From assembly GCF_048159605.1 (NCBI RefSeq), contig NZ_JBLREB010000001.1:1-64000 (forward strand): a DNA stretch of 64,000 nt, written 5' to 3'. Positions 24,888 through 33,342 of the stretch are shown piece after piece. The DNA is from Ectobacillus polymachus. GTDB lineage: Bacteria > Bacillota > Bacilli > Bacillales > Bacillaceae_G. Position numbers and translations under genes: made by a program. Numbering within the stretch: the first letter of the stretch is position 1; the number at the start of each line of letters is the position of its first letter. The notes under the pieces are model-generated. The model was given only the letters and a program-made list of their open reading frames with translations. It searched no databases and was not told where the DNA came from.

Positions 24888-26117
24888 TTATGAAAGAATG
24901 CGTTTTTCCCCTTGAATTTCTTGAATTGGGTTAATATTTTGCGTGAACTCAAGAGTACCCATATATTCGCCGCTTTCATTCCGTACTGCGAAATAGCGAA
25001 TGTATACATATTTATCTTGGAATTTTATCCAGAAATCTTCACAATCTTTTGTACCTGACTTGAAGTCTTCCAAGAGCTTTTCAACGACATGAACACTTTT
25101 AGGAGGATGGCAGTTTTGGACTGTTCTGCCGATCACTGCTTTTGTGCGGGCAAAGATGCGTTCCTTTCCGTGAGAGAAGTAACGCACAACATCATTATTA
25201 TCAATGAATGTAATATCTACAGGTAAGTGGTTTAACATCAGTTCTAATTGTTTTAAAGACAGGATACCGGTTTCGAAACGAATCATTCCTTCAGATATTG
25301 CTTCTGCTTGTATTGCTTTTCTTTCAGGTACCCATATAGTTGTAGGACTTGTTAAGCAATAGCCGATTTCATCACTTTCATGAGCGATTTTCATCCATTC
25401 ATCCTCTGTAAGGGTTTGAAGAGCCATTGGAAATAAAATGTTTTCCTCTTTAAAAATCATTTCGCTTACTTCACGGATAACGAAATAGATGCTATCTAGG
25501 ACTGTCTTCTTATCTCCGCTATATTTCATTAATTGTTGTTTCGCTTGTTTAATAGATTCGCGAATTCTGTCGTCAACTCCCCACATTACTTGTGTTGGAC
25601 CGAAAATACCGTATTTCTCTAAATAAGGGAATAGTAGATTTTCTTTCCGACTGTAATGTTTATCAATATCTAGTAACAAATTTAAATCTGCTATTAATTT
25701 ATATCTATTTACTTCACTATCTTCTTTTTCAAAACGTTCATAGTGAAGCTGAAGTTTGAAGTTAACAAGCATATCGACTTCTTTATTTTCCATTTTAAAT
25801 GTATGAACCGGATGCCCAGGCTGATCCTCTGGATTATCAGATCGGTGAATTTCTTCAATGGAACCCTTAAAAACAGCCGTATGCACGGAGCATAGATGTT
25901 GTACTTCTTCCACTGGAATTCCTTCTTCTTCCATAAGTGCCTGTTCGAGTTGAGAGATTTCTGCGACGGTAATATTTCCAACTGCTTCTTCAAATTGAGA
26001 TTTTACTTCTTCCACGCTTTTTCCATTATGAAGATCTTTAATGATTCTTTTTAAGATTGCTTGTCGTTCGGATTTATTGATACTTTCTTGTTCACGGTTA
26101 TTAATGATTTCACTCAT
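24888..26117 (-). CDS. DUF438 protein with hemerythrin-like and PAS domains
   Basis: 409 residues. Order: a DUF438 N-terminal helical domain (about 15-85, KRIIKDLHNGKSVEEVKSQF), an HHE hemerythrin-like domain (about 88-235) with GHPVHTF, HYSRKENLLFPYLEKYG and EENILFPMAL, and a C-terminal PAS domain (about 285-400) with VRYFSHGKERIFARTKAVIG. The hemerythrin part suggests O2 or NO binding at a di-iron site. It lies 12 bp after the DUF1858 gene, with an Fnr-type site upstream, so a role in low-oxygen or nitrosative response is likely (inference). Confidence 0.87.
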   Translation of the reverse strand: MSEIINNREQESINKSERQAILKRIIKDLHNGKSVEEVKSQFEEAVGNITVAEISQLEQALMEEEGIPVEEVQHLCSVHTAVFKGSIEEIHRSDNPEDQPGHPVHTFKMENKEVDMLVNFKLQLHYERFEKEDSEVNRYKLIADLNLLLDIDKHYSRKENLLFPYLEKYGIFGPTQVMWGVDDRIRESIKQAKQQLMKYSGDKKTVLDSIYFVIREVSEMIFKEENILFPMALQTLTEDEWMKIAHESDEIGYCLTSPTTIWVPERKAIQAEAISEGMIRFETGILSLKQLELMLNHLPVDITFIDNNDVVRYFSHGKERIFARTKAVIGRTVQNCHPPKSVHVVEKLLEDFKSGTKDCEDFWIKFQDKYVYIRYFAVRNESGEYMGTLEFTQNINPIQEIQGEKRILS

Positions 26118-26129
26118 AAAGATTCTCCT

Positions 26130-26360
26130 TTACTCGTTAATGGTAAATCCATTGTTTTTTAAGGTTTCTTTCACAATATCGAATGAGATTCCTTTCATTC
26201 GGCATCCATTTGGAATCGTCATGACACGGCCAGCTGTTTGCAGCATGCCGGGTTTTATTATATTTTCAAAGCCTAAATCTTTTAATATAGGGATCATTTC
26301 AGGAAACTGGGTAGTTAATTCGTAAACAGTTAGATGAAAATTAATCGACTTTGTCATCAT
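26130..26360 (-). CDS. DUF1858 protein
   Basis: 76 residues matching DUF1858: LTVYELTTQFPEMIPILKDL, then GFENIIKPGMLQTAGRVMTI and the CRMKGISFDIVKETL helix. The conserved single cysteine is present. DUF1858 domains often accompany DUF438 and hybrid-cluster proteins; the biochemical role is unknown. First gene of a leftward pair with the DUF438 gene, preceded by an Fnr-type operator. Confidence 0.85.
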   Translation of the reverse strand: MMTKSINFHLTVYELTTQFPEMIPILKDLGFENIIKPGMLQTAGRVMTIPNGCRMKGISFDIVKETLKNNGFTINE

Positions 26361-26398
26361 TCTTACCTCAAAAATAAGTGATAGTAATTCTCAATCAC

Positions 26399-26441
26399 AA
26401 TGTAACATATAGATAGGAATTAGATTGTGAGATGAATCACA
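26399..26441 (-). promoter_or_regulatory. Fnr/CRP-type operator and promoter of the DUF1858-DUF438 pair
   Basis: TGTGA-GATGAA-TCACA (26426-26441) is a perfect Fnr/CRP palindrome. Read leftward, a -10 candidate TACATT lies at 26404-26399. A start near 26392 would put the palindrome centre about 41 bases upstream, as in class II activated promoters. This predicts anaerobic induction. Confidence 0.65.
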
Positions 26442-26554
26442 TATTTGGTTTTTTAAGATGATTTAATGGAGTTTCTCAAGGAGTAACTAAAAATTGAAGT
26501 GAGCCTAAACTTGCAATTGTCACAATAATAGTGGGGGATAGAATTTTTTGAAGA

Positions 26555-26611
26555 ATATAAGACTCCCACTCAAGATTCTGAGAAAACGAAGAAAATGGGT
26601 GGGAGATAACT
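26555..26611. repeat. Hairpin-forming repeat, copy 2
   Basis: Near-identical to 23993-24050, in the same orientation. The two copies flank the GNAT, DUF438 and DUF1858 genes. Confidence 0.65.
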
Positions 26612-26644
26612 GATGATACGTCCTTACTTTTAGGAAGTTTCACT

Positions 26645-27454
26645 TTATTTGATTTCTTGTATGTCTGTACCTACAGGAATAGAATCACTAGTTAATTGTT
26701 GACCGAATACCAATTTCCATTGGTTAGATTCCCTCAACATAGGAATCGTTCCGGAAATCTTATAAGATCCAAAATCCTGTTCAAGTGTAACCAAAGCCAA
26801 ATTCTTTCCAATAACGGTTAACTGCTTGAGCTCCATTTTTGTAGGATGCTTGCTTAAACGTTGGAAATGTTGCTTGACTTGTTCCTTACTAGTGGGAGAA
26901 ACAATATACAGATGTGTTAATAAGTCGTCTATTCTGTCCGATTTTAAGGCTTCAATACAACTGTTAACAGCTTCTTGAGCCTCATGTTCTGATGTAGTTG
27001 CTTTATTTAAGGTACTGGTCTGTGTATAACCTTGTGGTGGAATTCCTCTTACTATTTTCCATTGATTATTTTCTTTATATACAGGAGTTGTGCTAATCAT
27101 AATTCTATCTTTAAAGCGCATCTCAGTAGAAAGAATAACAAGTGAATCATTGACTACTTTTGCATGAGTAATGGAAGCTTGGAGCAAAGGGTGATGCTTA
27201 ATTATCCTTGCATAGAACTCGTTTAGGTTTGATATATCATGTACATATGTAGAATATTTTATCATTTGTTCAACATTGCCTGATTTCTGAGCAGAGAAGA
27301 AATGAACTGCAGCTTGACGTGCTTCTTGTTCAACTTGACTATTTTCATGAACAGCAGCAGATACAGTTTTTATAGATGGAGTTAAACAGGTACCTCCAAT
27401 GAACAGTGTGATTGCTATTCCGCCTGTAACAATGCCTTTACATAAAGTTTTCAT
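26645..27454 (-). CDS. Secreted protein with two NTF2-like repeats
   Basis: 269 residues. A signal peptide (MKTLCKGIVTGGIAITLFIG, cleaved near VSA-A) precedes two homologous halves of about 110 residues. Each half has an N-terminal helix (ARQAAVHFFSAQKSGNVEQM; EAVNSCIEALKSDRIDDL) and an ending of the type VYKENNQWKIVRG or MLRESNQWKLVFG. That pattern fits DUF4878/NTF2-like ligand-binding domains. The ligand is unknown. The plain signal peptide suggests secretion or loose wall association. Confidence 0.7.
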   Translation of the reverse strand: MKTLCKGIVTGGIAITLFIGGTCLTPSIKTVSAAVHENSQVEQEARQAAVHFFSAQKSGNVEQMIKYSTYVHDISNLNEFYARIIKHHPLLQASITHAKVVNDSLVILSTEMRFKDRIMISTTPVYKENNQWKIVRGIPPQGYTQTSTLNKATTSEHEAQEAVNSCIEALKSDRIDDLLTHLYIVSPTSKEQVKQHFQRLSKHPTKMELKQLTVIGKNLALVTLEQDFGSYKISGTIPMLRESNQWKLVFGQQLTSDSIPVGTDIQEIK

Positions 27455-27769
27455 TTTATAACCTCACTTTTTTGTTTCATTCTTTACGTTAGTTTGAGGA
27501 AATATATAAAACTTTATGTGTAATGCTAAAAATCTATTTATATAGCCGTTCTTAAGAAATACATAAATAACTGCTGTTTTCATAAAATTGCAGCTTTTTC
27601 AGACAAAAAAATTAATCGCTCTTATGAATTAACTACCACTTGTGAGTCTTTCATAAGATTTACTTATGTAAATAAATAACAAACATAACATTTTCTTATT
27701 CCTTAAATTGACATAAAATTGATAGTAGAAAAGTAAAAACGGTATAAAAGCAGAAGGGAAGGATGTAAA
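27455..27769. other. AT-rich intergenic stretch between divergent genes
   Basis: It holds the promoters of the leftward secreted-protein gene and the rightward VOC gene. No other gene, repeat or strong hairpin is seen. Confidence 0.5.
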
Positions 27770-28141
27770 GTGTCGTTTATTTTTAAAACCATTGACCATA
27801 TTCAGCTAGCCGCTCCATTAGGTAGTGAAGAAACTGCAAGAAACTTTTTTAAGGGCATTTTAGGGTGGGATGAAATTGAAAAGCCGAAAGATTTAAAGAA
27901 ACGGGGCGGGGTGTGGTTTACATTCGGAAATCAACAAATACATATAGGGATTGAAGAACCATTTTCTCCAGCTAAAAAGGCACATCCTGCATTTGAAGTG
28001 GAACATATAGAGGAACTAAAAAGACATCTGATTACGAACGGTGTTCATGTGATAGAAGATGATAAACTTCCAGGAGCGAAAAGATTCTATATTTCGGATC
28101 CTTTTGGGAACCGTATAGAATTGTTAGAGTGGATCAAATAA
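27770..28141 (+). CDS. VOC-family protein
   Basis: 123 residues. FKTIDHIQLAAPLGSEETAR opens the fold; GGVWFTFGNQQIHIGIEEPF and FYISDPFGNRIELLEW carry the typical metal-ligand glutamate and histidine positions. Such proteins include dioxygenase-like and glyoxalase-like enzymes; the reaction is unknown. Start GTG 27770 follows AGAAGGGAAGG. A fragment of a related gene lies at 24678. Confidence 0.83.
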   Translation: MSFIFKTIDHIQLAAPLGSEETARNFFKGILGWDEIEKPKDLKKRGGVWFTFGNQQIHIGIEEPFSPAKKAHPAFEVEHIEELKRHLITNGVHVIEDDKLPGAKRFYISDPFGNRIELLEWIK

Positions 28142-28213
28142 TGAAAAATAGTCTCTGTTAAATTTAAAGTATGTAAGTTTTATTTTTCTATCATTAAGTG
28201 AGAGGAGAACCAG

Positions 28214-28414
28214 ATGAAGAATAAAATTCCATTATTTTTGTCGCTATTCGCCTTAGTAGGTCAATTTCTTTATTTTTTAATTGTGTCTCTATATACAGGT
28301 GAATTTAGATATATGATATGGAGTTTCATGGTTAGTATGATTATTGGTGTTCCTTCACTGATAAAAACATTACAAAAAACGAATAAAGGCGATCAAAACT
28401 CGAACCTAGATTGA
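28214..28414 (+). CDS. Small two-helix membrane protein
   Basis: 66 residues: helix 1 at about 6-26, helix 2 at about 33-52, then a polar tail (KTLQKTNKGDQNSN). AGAGGAG precedes the ATG. I do not recognise a family. Confidence 0.55.
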   Translation: MKNKIPLFLSLFALVGQFLYFLIVSLYTGEFRYMIWSFMVSMIIGVPSLIKTLQKTNKGDQNSNLD

Positions 28415-28486
28415 TTTTGTTTTTTTTAACTTCGAAATAAAAATAAATTTATGTAATTCAATTTAAATGTTGATATATTGAAAATA

Positions 28487-28528
28487 AAATGGCTTGGCTC
28501 TATTTTAGTAGAACTAAGCCTATTTTAC
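28487..28528. terminator. Terminator hairpin between convergent genes
   Basis: ATGGCTTGG and CTAAGCCTAT pair (one mismatch) across a long loop, with A-rich and T-rich flanks. It can serve either strand. Confidence 0.5.
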
Positions 28529-28544
28529 CTTAGCTATCACCATT

Positions 28545-28724
28545 TCACTTTTTAAAAATAGTTGTATTTTCAATACGAATAGAATCAACTTCTCCACATT
28601 TTAAACAAAATGTATAAACCTTATTGGAGCCACTCCATGAAAACTTATTAGGTTTAATAGGTATATAATCTGTCCCTTCAGCAAATTCGCTGCTTCCACA
28701 TTTACCACATTTTTTGTTTTCCAT
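28545..28724 (-). CDS. Small zinc-ribbon protein
   Basis: 59 residues starting MENKKCGKCGSSEFAEGTDY, with a second pair in FCLKCGEVDSI and ending ENTTIFKK. The two CxxC knuckles about 30 residues apart form a zinc ribbon. AGGGGGAATTTT precedes the ATG at 28724. It resembles small nucleic-acid-binding-type Bacillus proteins of unknown function. Confidence 0.65.
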   Translation of the reverse strand: MENKKCGKCGSSEFAEGTDYIPIKPNKFSWSGSNKVYTFCLKCGEVDSIRIENTTIFKK

Positions 28725-28801
28725 ATTGAAAATTCCCCCTGTAATTTCTTTATATTTCTACTTTTTAGCTGAATATTAGCTTAAGGAATAACACTGGTAG
28801 A

Positions 28802-29146
28802 CTAACTGTTGTTCCCTTTTATATCATTACTTGTCTTTTCAAAACATATATTAACTGTCCGTTCATTTGAACGAGTTCGATGCATTGTATTTGCAGGAAT
28901 AGTAAATATATCACCTGGCTTCAAAGAAACTGTTTCATTGTTTTCTAAATCTATGAAAAGTTCACCTTCTAAAACATAAAATAATTCATCGCAATCTTCG
29001 TGTTTATGCCAGTGAAATTCTCCATTGATAACGGCTATTCTTAGAGCATGGTCATTTACTTCGCTAACGATAAAGTTGGTATATTCCTGTTGGTCTTGTA
29101 TTAATTTATGTAGGTTAAGAACCTCTAATTGTCCTTTTTTTGGCAT
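28802..29146 (-). CDS. Cupin-domain protein
   Basis: 114 residues forming a single cupin barrel. Motif 1 is FHWHKHEDCDELFYVLEGE (HxH and E), and motif 2 is PANTMHRTRSNE (the third histidine). Metal binding is expected. The reaction or ligand is unknown. AAAGGAG precedes the ATG; monocistronic. Confidence 0.83.
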   Translation of the reverse strand: MPKKGQLEVLNLHKLIQDQQEYTNFIVSEVNDHALRIAVINGEFHWHKHEDCDELFYVLEGELFIDLENNETVSLKPGDIFTIPANTMHRTRSNERTVNICFEKTSNDIKGNNS

Positions 29147-29540
29147 GGTCTTTCTCCTTTAGAAATCTAAATTTTGTTAATTTGACTAAATTCGACAGCA
29201 GAAAGAAATACCCTTTTTTTACTACATTGTCCAGAAGAAGAAATTTACAACCACAAATGAATCAAAGCAAAACGAAAAAGGATTGAGTCCTGTACAATAC
29301 AGAATTCAATCCTTACTAGCTGTTTAAAATATTTATTGTTTTTTACGTTTGTTAGTTAGTGAAAAATATCACAATATCTTATATAAGGGGAGCGTTTAGA
29401 TAATGGCAGGAATACATTGATAAAACTAAGTAACTGTGATAAATTAGTATAGAAACACAATTAATATATTTAATTATATATTATCCCAATTATAATTATA
29501 CAAGAAATAGTCTCTTCAGTCAACCCTCATTTTCAATTTT
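29147..29540. other. Intergenic stretch with one long hairpin
   Basis: AAGGATTGA (29278-29286) pairs with TCAATCCTT (29306-29314), with an inner CTGTA/TACAG stem. It is probably a terminator or a small dispersed element. No gene is seen. Confidence 0.5.
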
Positions 29541-29557
29541 TTTAAGGAGTGCATAAT

Positions 29558-31900
29558 ATGAACACAGATCTTCGTCAGGAGCAAGAACGATTGGACAGTG
29601 TAATGGAGACCATCACGGAGCAAATAAGGAAGATAGAAGACGAAACCAGCCGGCGTCGAAAAGAAGTGGTCAATATCCGTAAATACTTTTGGGATGACGT
29701 CAAGGTTAACACAGATACTTTTGACGATTATCTCGAGACGATCATCGGTTTAAGACAACAGGCAGGGGCTCTGTCCGTAAGCCAAAGTACCCACAGGCAC
29801 GCCTTCAATCGGCTGTCCGTCCTGCACCGAATGCAGGAAGTACCTTATTTTGGTCGAATTGATTTCATCGAAGAAGGAACTTCTGAAGTGGAAAGTATCT
29901 ATATCGGAGTCTCTACGCTTACGGATACAACAGGAGAGAATTTCCTAATCTACGACTGGCGCGCACCGATATCAAGCATCTACTACGATTACGCGCCCGG
30001 ACCAGCCGAGTACGTTGCGCCAGAAGAAGTAGTTCATGGCTTGTTGGATAAAAAGTGGCAATATATCATCCGCGGCGGCGTTGTCAAGTCAATGTTCGAT
30101 ACGAGTCTCACCATTGGAGACGAGATTTTACAGCAGGTGCTTGGTAAAGGCACAGACAAACATATGCACAGCATAGTGGCCACTATTCAAAGGGAGCAAA
30201 ATCAAATTATTCGGTACGATCGTGGGCGGCTGCTCATTGTTCAAGGCGCCGCTGGCAGCGGTAAGACATCAGCCGCCATGCAGCGGATCGCTTACTTGCT
30301 CTACAAGTATCGAGAAAACTTGAAAGCCGATCAAATTATTCTATTTTCGCCTAACTCGATGTTTAATAGCTACGTATCCAATGTGTTGCCAGAACTTGGT
30401 GAAGAGAATATGCAGCAGGTCACATTCCAGGAATACTTGGACCATCGGCTGAGCAACGGATTTCAAGTCGAGGGTCCTTATGAGCAATTGGAATATGTGT
30501 TGACTGCATCACATGACCCTTCCTACCGGACTAGGACTGCAAGCATCCGATTTAAGGCATCGACCCGTTTTTTCGAGACGATCAAAGCATACAGGCAGTC
30601 ACTAGAACGATCCGGGATGGTATTCAAAGGAATTAAATTCAGAGGAAAACCGGTCGTCTCCGCCAAACAAATTGCGGAAAGGTTTTATAACAGCGACACC
30701 TCGCTACGTTTTCACAATCGGCTTGAGAAGTTGATGGAATGGCTAAACGAGCGAATAGATGAAACTGAAAAGCTCGAGCTAACCAAGCCATGGGTACAGG
30801 AAGAAATCGAGTTACTTAGCAAAGAGGAGTATCAAAAGGCTTATAACCTCTTACAGAAAAAACGAGGCTTTACGGAAGACTCATTTGACGATTATGAGAG
30901 AGAGAGAAAGGTGCTCGGGCGTATGATCGTTCGCAAGAAGTTGAAGCCGCTGCGCAAATCGATCCGAACGCTTCGGTTCATCGACTTTACAGGAATATAC
31001 AAGCAGCTTTTCGCCGATCCAGCACGAATCAAACTGTGGATTTCCGGGAAAACACCAGAAGAGTGGAAGGATATTTGCCTGTTGACGATGAAAATGCTGG
31101 ATGAAGGAAAGCTGTTTTACGAAGATGCTACTCCGTTTTTACTTTTAAAAGAGCTGATTCAAGGGTTTGAGACAAACGTCTTAATCAAACATGTACTTGT
31201 AGACGAGGCACAAGATTATACTCCATTTCAATTCGAGTTTTTGAAACGTTTGTTTCCTTCGGCAAAGATGACCGTTCTTGGAGACTTTAACCAGGCGATA
31301 TTCACCCATGCCAGCGAAATGGTCGATTTCCACACACTTACCGGCTTATATGGACCGGATGCAACGGATTCGATCAACTTGACCCGCAGCTACAGGTCCA
31401 CAAGACCAATCACCGAATTTACACGCGGACTTGTGCCTGGCGGTGAACGGATTACCGCTTTTGAACGCGATGGCGAGAAGCCTGTACTGACGCAATTGTC
31501 CAATCGTGCCGAACTGCACCGCCGCATCGCTTCCAAAGTTGCAGACTTGCGGAAGCGGGTGTATAATTCGATCGCGATTATATGTAAATCCGCTGTGGAA
31601 AGCACCACCGCATACGATGCCCTGAGCAACGTCGATAAAATTAAGCTCGTGAAAAGCGGCTCGATTGAATATGAACAAGGCGTTGTCGTCATACCGGCGT
31701 ATTTGGCAAAAGGCATCGAATTCGACGCTGTCATCATTTATGATGCATCGGCGCAAGTATACGGTGATGATAGCCTGCGCAGATTGTTCTATACCGCCTG
31801 CACCCGGGCTATGCATCACTTACAGATATACAGTGTAGGCGAACCGAGCCCTTTTTTGCATGGCGTTGCGCCGGAAAGTTTCCTACTGAGTTTGACTTAA
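29558..31900 (+). CDS. helD: HelD-type helicase-like RNA polymerase recycling factor
   Basis: About 780 residues of superfamily 1. A long N-terminal coiled coil (residues 1-80) precedes the split ATPase. Walker A is QGAAGSGKTSAAMQRIA (about 229), Walker B VLVDEAQDYTPFQFEFL (about 546), motif IV-like region GDFNQAIF, and motif VI YTACTRAMHHLQIY. HelD proteins insert into RNA polymerase channels and release stalled complexes with ATP. Start ATG 29558 follows AAGGAG; a GTG nine bases earlier is inside the ribosome site. Codon use is visibly more G+C-rich than in the neighbours. Confidence 0.88.
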   Translation: MNTDLRQEQERLDSVMETITEQIRKIEDETSRRRKEVVNIRKYFWDDVKVNTDTFDDYLETIIGLRQQAGALSVSQSTHRHAFNRLSVLHRMQEVPYFGRIDFIEEGTSEVESIYIGVSTLTDTTGENFLIYDWRAPISSIYYDYAPGPAEYVAPEEVVHGLLDKKWQYIIRGGVVKSMFDTSLTIGDEILQQVLGKGTDKHMHSIVATIQREQNQIIRYDRGRLLIVQGAAGSGKTSAAMQRIAYLLYKYRENLKADQIILFSPNSMFNSYVSNVLPELGEENMQQVTFQEYLDHRLSNGFQVEGPYEQLEYVLTASHDPSYRTRTASIRFKASTRFFETIKAYRQSLERSGMVFKGIKFRGKPVVSAKQIAERFYNSDTSLRFHNRLEKLMEWLNERIDETEKLELTKPWVQEEIELLSKEEYQKAYNLLQKKRGFTEDSFDDYERERKVLGRMIVRKKLKPLRKSIRTLRFIDFTGIYKQLFADPARIKLWISGKTPEEWKDICLLTMKMLDEGKLFYEDATPFLLLKELIQGFETNVLIKHVLVDEAQDYTPFQFEFLKRLFPSAKMTVLGDFNQAIFTHASEMVDFHTLTGLYGPDATDSINLTRSYRSTRPITEFTRGLVPGGERITAFERDGEKPVLTQLSNRAELHRRIASKVADLRKRVYNSIAIICKSAVESTTAYDALSNVDKIKLVKSGSIEYEQGVVVIPAYLAKGIEFDAVIIYDASAQVYGDDSLRRLFYTACTRAMHHLQIYSVGEPSPFLHGVAPESFLLSLT

Positions 31901-31933
31901 TAAGTGAGAAAGAACAATAGAAAAGGGTATGCT

Positions 31934-31965
31934 AGGGCAAATCAATAGGTTTGCTCTTTTTTTTT
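31934..31965 (+). terminator. Terminator of the helD gene
   Basis: AGGGCAAA pairs with TTTGCTCT (one G-U) around TCAATAGG, followed by T9. Confidence 0.85.
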
Positions 31966-32100
31966 ACGGAAATGATGGAAAAAGAGCTTAATGAAGATCA
32001 CTCCTGTATAGAGTAGTTGAAGGAAATAGTTGAAAAATGGTAGGATGGTCTTATAATTAGTACCTAGTCATAATATTAAATATAATATAAAGTGAAACTT

Positions 32101-32230
32101 CCCTCGGTGGGGGTTTTCTCTCATCCCCCACCGAGGGTTAGTTGAACCAATCGGACTTTTACGGGCAGTTGACCCCCACTTAGCCTTCTCCGATTTCTCT
32201 AAGCCTTTACGTGGGGGGCTTACTGCCCGT
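32101..32230. repeat. Double long-hairpin element upstream of the fabH-type gene
   Basis: Hairpin 1 is CCCTCGGTGGGGG (32101-32113) with a perfect partner at 32125-32137. Hairpin 2 is ACGGGCAGT (32161-32169) with ACTGCCCGT (32222-32230), with an inner CCCCCAC/GTGGGGG stem. I recall similar elements as dispersed repeats in Bacillus cereus group genomes. A fragment resembling its edge recurs at about 50420-50445. Confidence 0.65.
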
Positions 32231-32269
32231 TAAAGCGGGATAAAAAATAATCGGGAGTGGTTTCAAGGG

Positions 32270-33259
32270 ATGAGCACATCAAAGGCGCGGATTACAGCGA
32301 TTGGTTCCTATGTTCCAGAACGGGTGTTAACGAATTTTGATTTAGCAAAAATGGTGGAGACAGATGATGAATGGATTGTGAAGCGGACAGGGATTAAAGA
32401 AAGACGAATCGCAGATAAAGAGGAATTTACGAGCGATTTATGTGTAAATGCCGTTAGAAATTTAATGAAATCATCGAATAAGTCGATTGAGGATGTGGAT
32501 TTGATTATTGTTTGTACGATTACACCCGACTTTCATATGCCTAGTGTAGCTGCAACCGTACAAGCAAAATTAGGGATTCGTAGAACAGGGGTACTCGATT
32601 TAAATGCTGCTTGTGCAGGCTTTACATATGGATTACATGTGGCAAATGGTATGATTACAGCTGGTTTACACAAGAAAATTCTAGTTATTGGAGCAGAGAC
32701 TTTATCCAAGATTACGGATTATAGTGATCGTACTACATGTATATTATTTGGCGATGGCGCAGGGGCAGTTCTCGTTGAATATGACGAAGAAAATCCAAGT
32801 TTCCTTGCGTATCATCTAGGTTCTGATGGTGAGGGTGGCAGCAATCTTTATAGTACGAATTTATCAAATCGTTTGGGTGAAACCGAACTGGTTGATAATG
32901 GCTTCATTGTTCAGAATGGACGACAAGTCTATAAGTGGGCTGTAACAACTGTTACACAAGGAATACAGACCGTTATGGAAAACAGCAGCATGAACCTGCA
33001 AGATGTCGATTGGTTTGTCCCGCATAGTGCCAACTTAAGAATGATTGAATCAATATGTGAAAAGAGTGATTTCCCGGTGAATCGCACTTTGAGTAGTTTA
33101 GTGGATTACGGAAATACCTCAGCGGCTTCCATCCCTCTCTCTCTAGATAAAGGTGTTCGTGATGGAAAGCTACAAGCTGGGGATACCCTTCTATTATACG
33201 GATTTGGCGGCGGATTAACCCATTGTGGATTGTTGGTGAGATGGGGATTAGATGAATAA
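32270..33259 (+). CDS. fabH: 3-oxoacyl-ACP synthase III (KAS III)
   Basis: 329 residues. It catalyses the first condensation of fatty-acid synthesis, acyl-CoA plus malonyl-ACP. The catalytic triad is visible: Cys in NAACAGFTYGL (about 114), His in FVPHSANLRMI (about 247), Asn in DYGNTSAASIP (about 277). The usual R-TGI-x-R motif is KRTGIKERRIA. The lack of other fab genes nearby suggests the second, FabHB-like paralogue of Bacillus. The final codons (VRWGLDE) recur in altered form at 37078. Confidence 0.88.
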   Translation: MSTSKARITAIGSYVPERVLTNFDLAKMVETDDEWIVKRTGIKERRIADKEEFTSDLCVNAVRNLMKSSNKSIEDVDLIIVCTITPDFHMPSVAATVQAKLGIRRTGVLDLNAACAGFTYGLHVANGMITAGLHKKILVIGAETLSKITDYSDRTTCILFGDGAGAVLVEYDEENPSFLAYHLGSDGEGGSNLYSTNLSNRLGETELVDNGFIVQNGRQVYKWAVTTVTQGIQTVMENSSMNLQDVDWFVPHSANLRMIESICEKSDFPVNRTLSSLVDYGNTSAASIPLSLDKGVRDGKLQAGDTLLLYGFGGGLTHCGLLVRWGLDE

Positions 33260-33273
33260 TAAACATAGGTGAT

Positions 33274-33313
33274 AAATAGCCTGAGTCCAGAAAGTATCGG
33301 ACCCAGGCTATTT
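33274..33313. terminator. Bidirectional terminator
   Basis: AATAGCCTGAGTCC pairs with GGACCCAGGCTATT (near perfect) between the convergent fabH-type and esterase genes. Confidence 0.8.
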
Positions 33314-33342
33314 GAGATTACTTGTTTAAGTGTTACAAATTA

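Noticed and set aside
31346..31819. Leftward frames inside helD
   Set aside because: Shadow frames in a G+C-richer gene; the forward protein has all helicase motifs.
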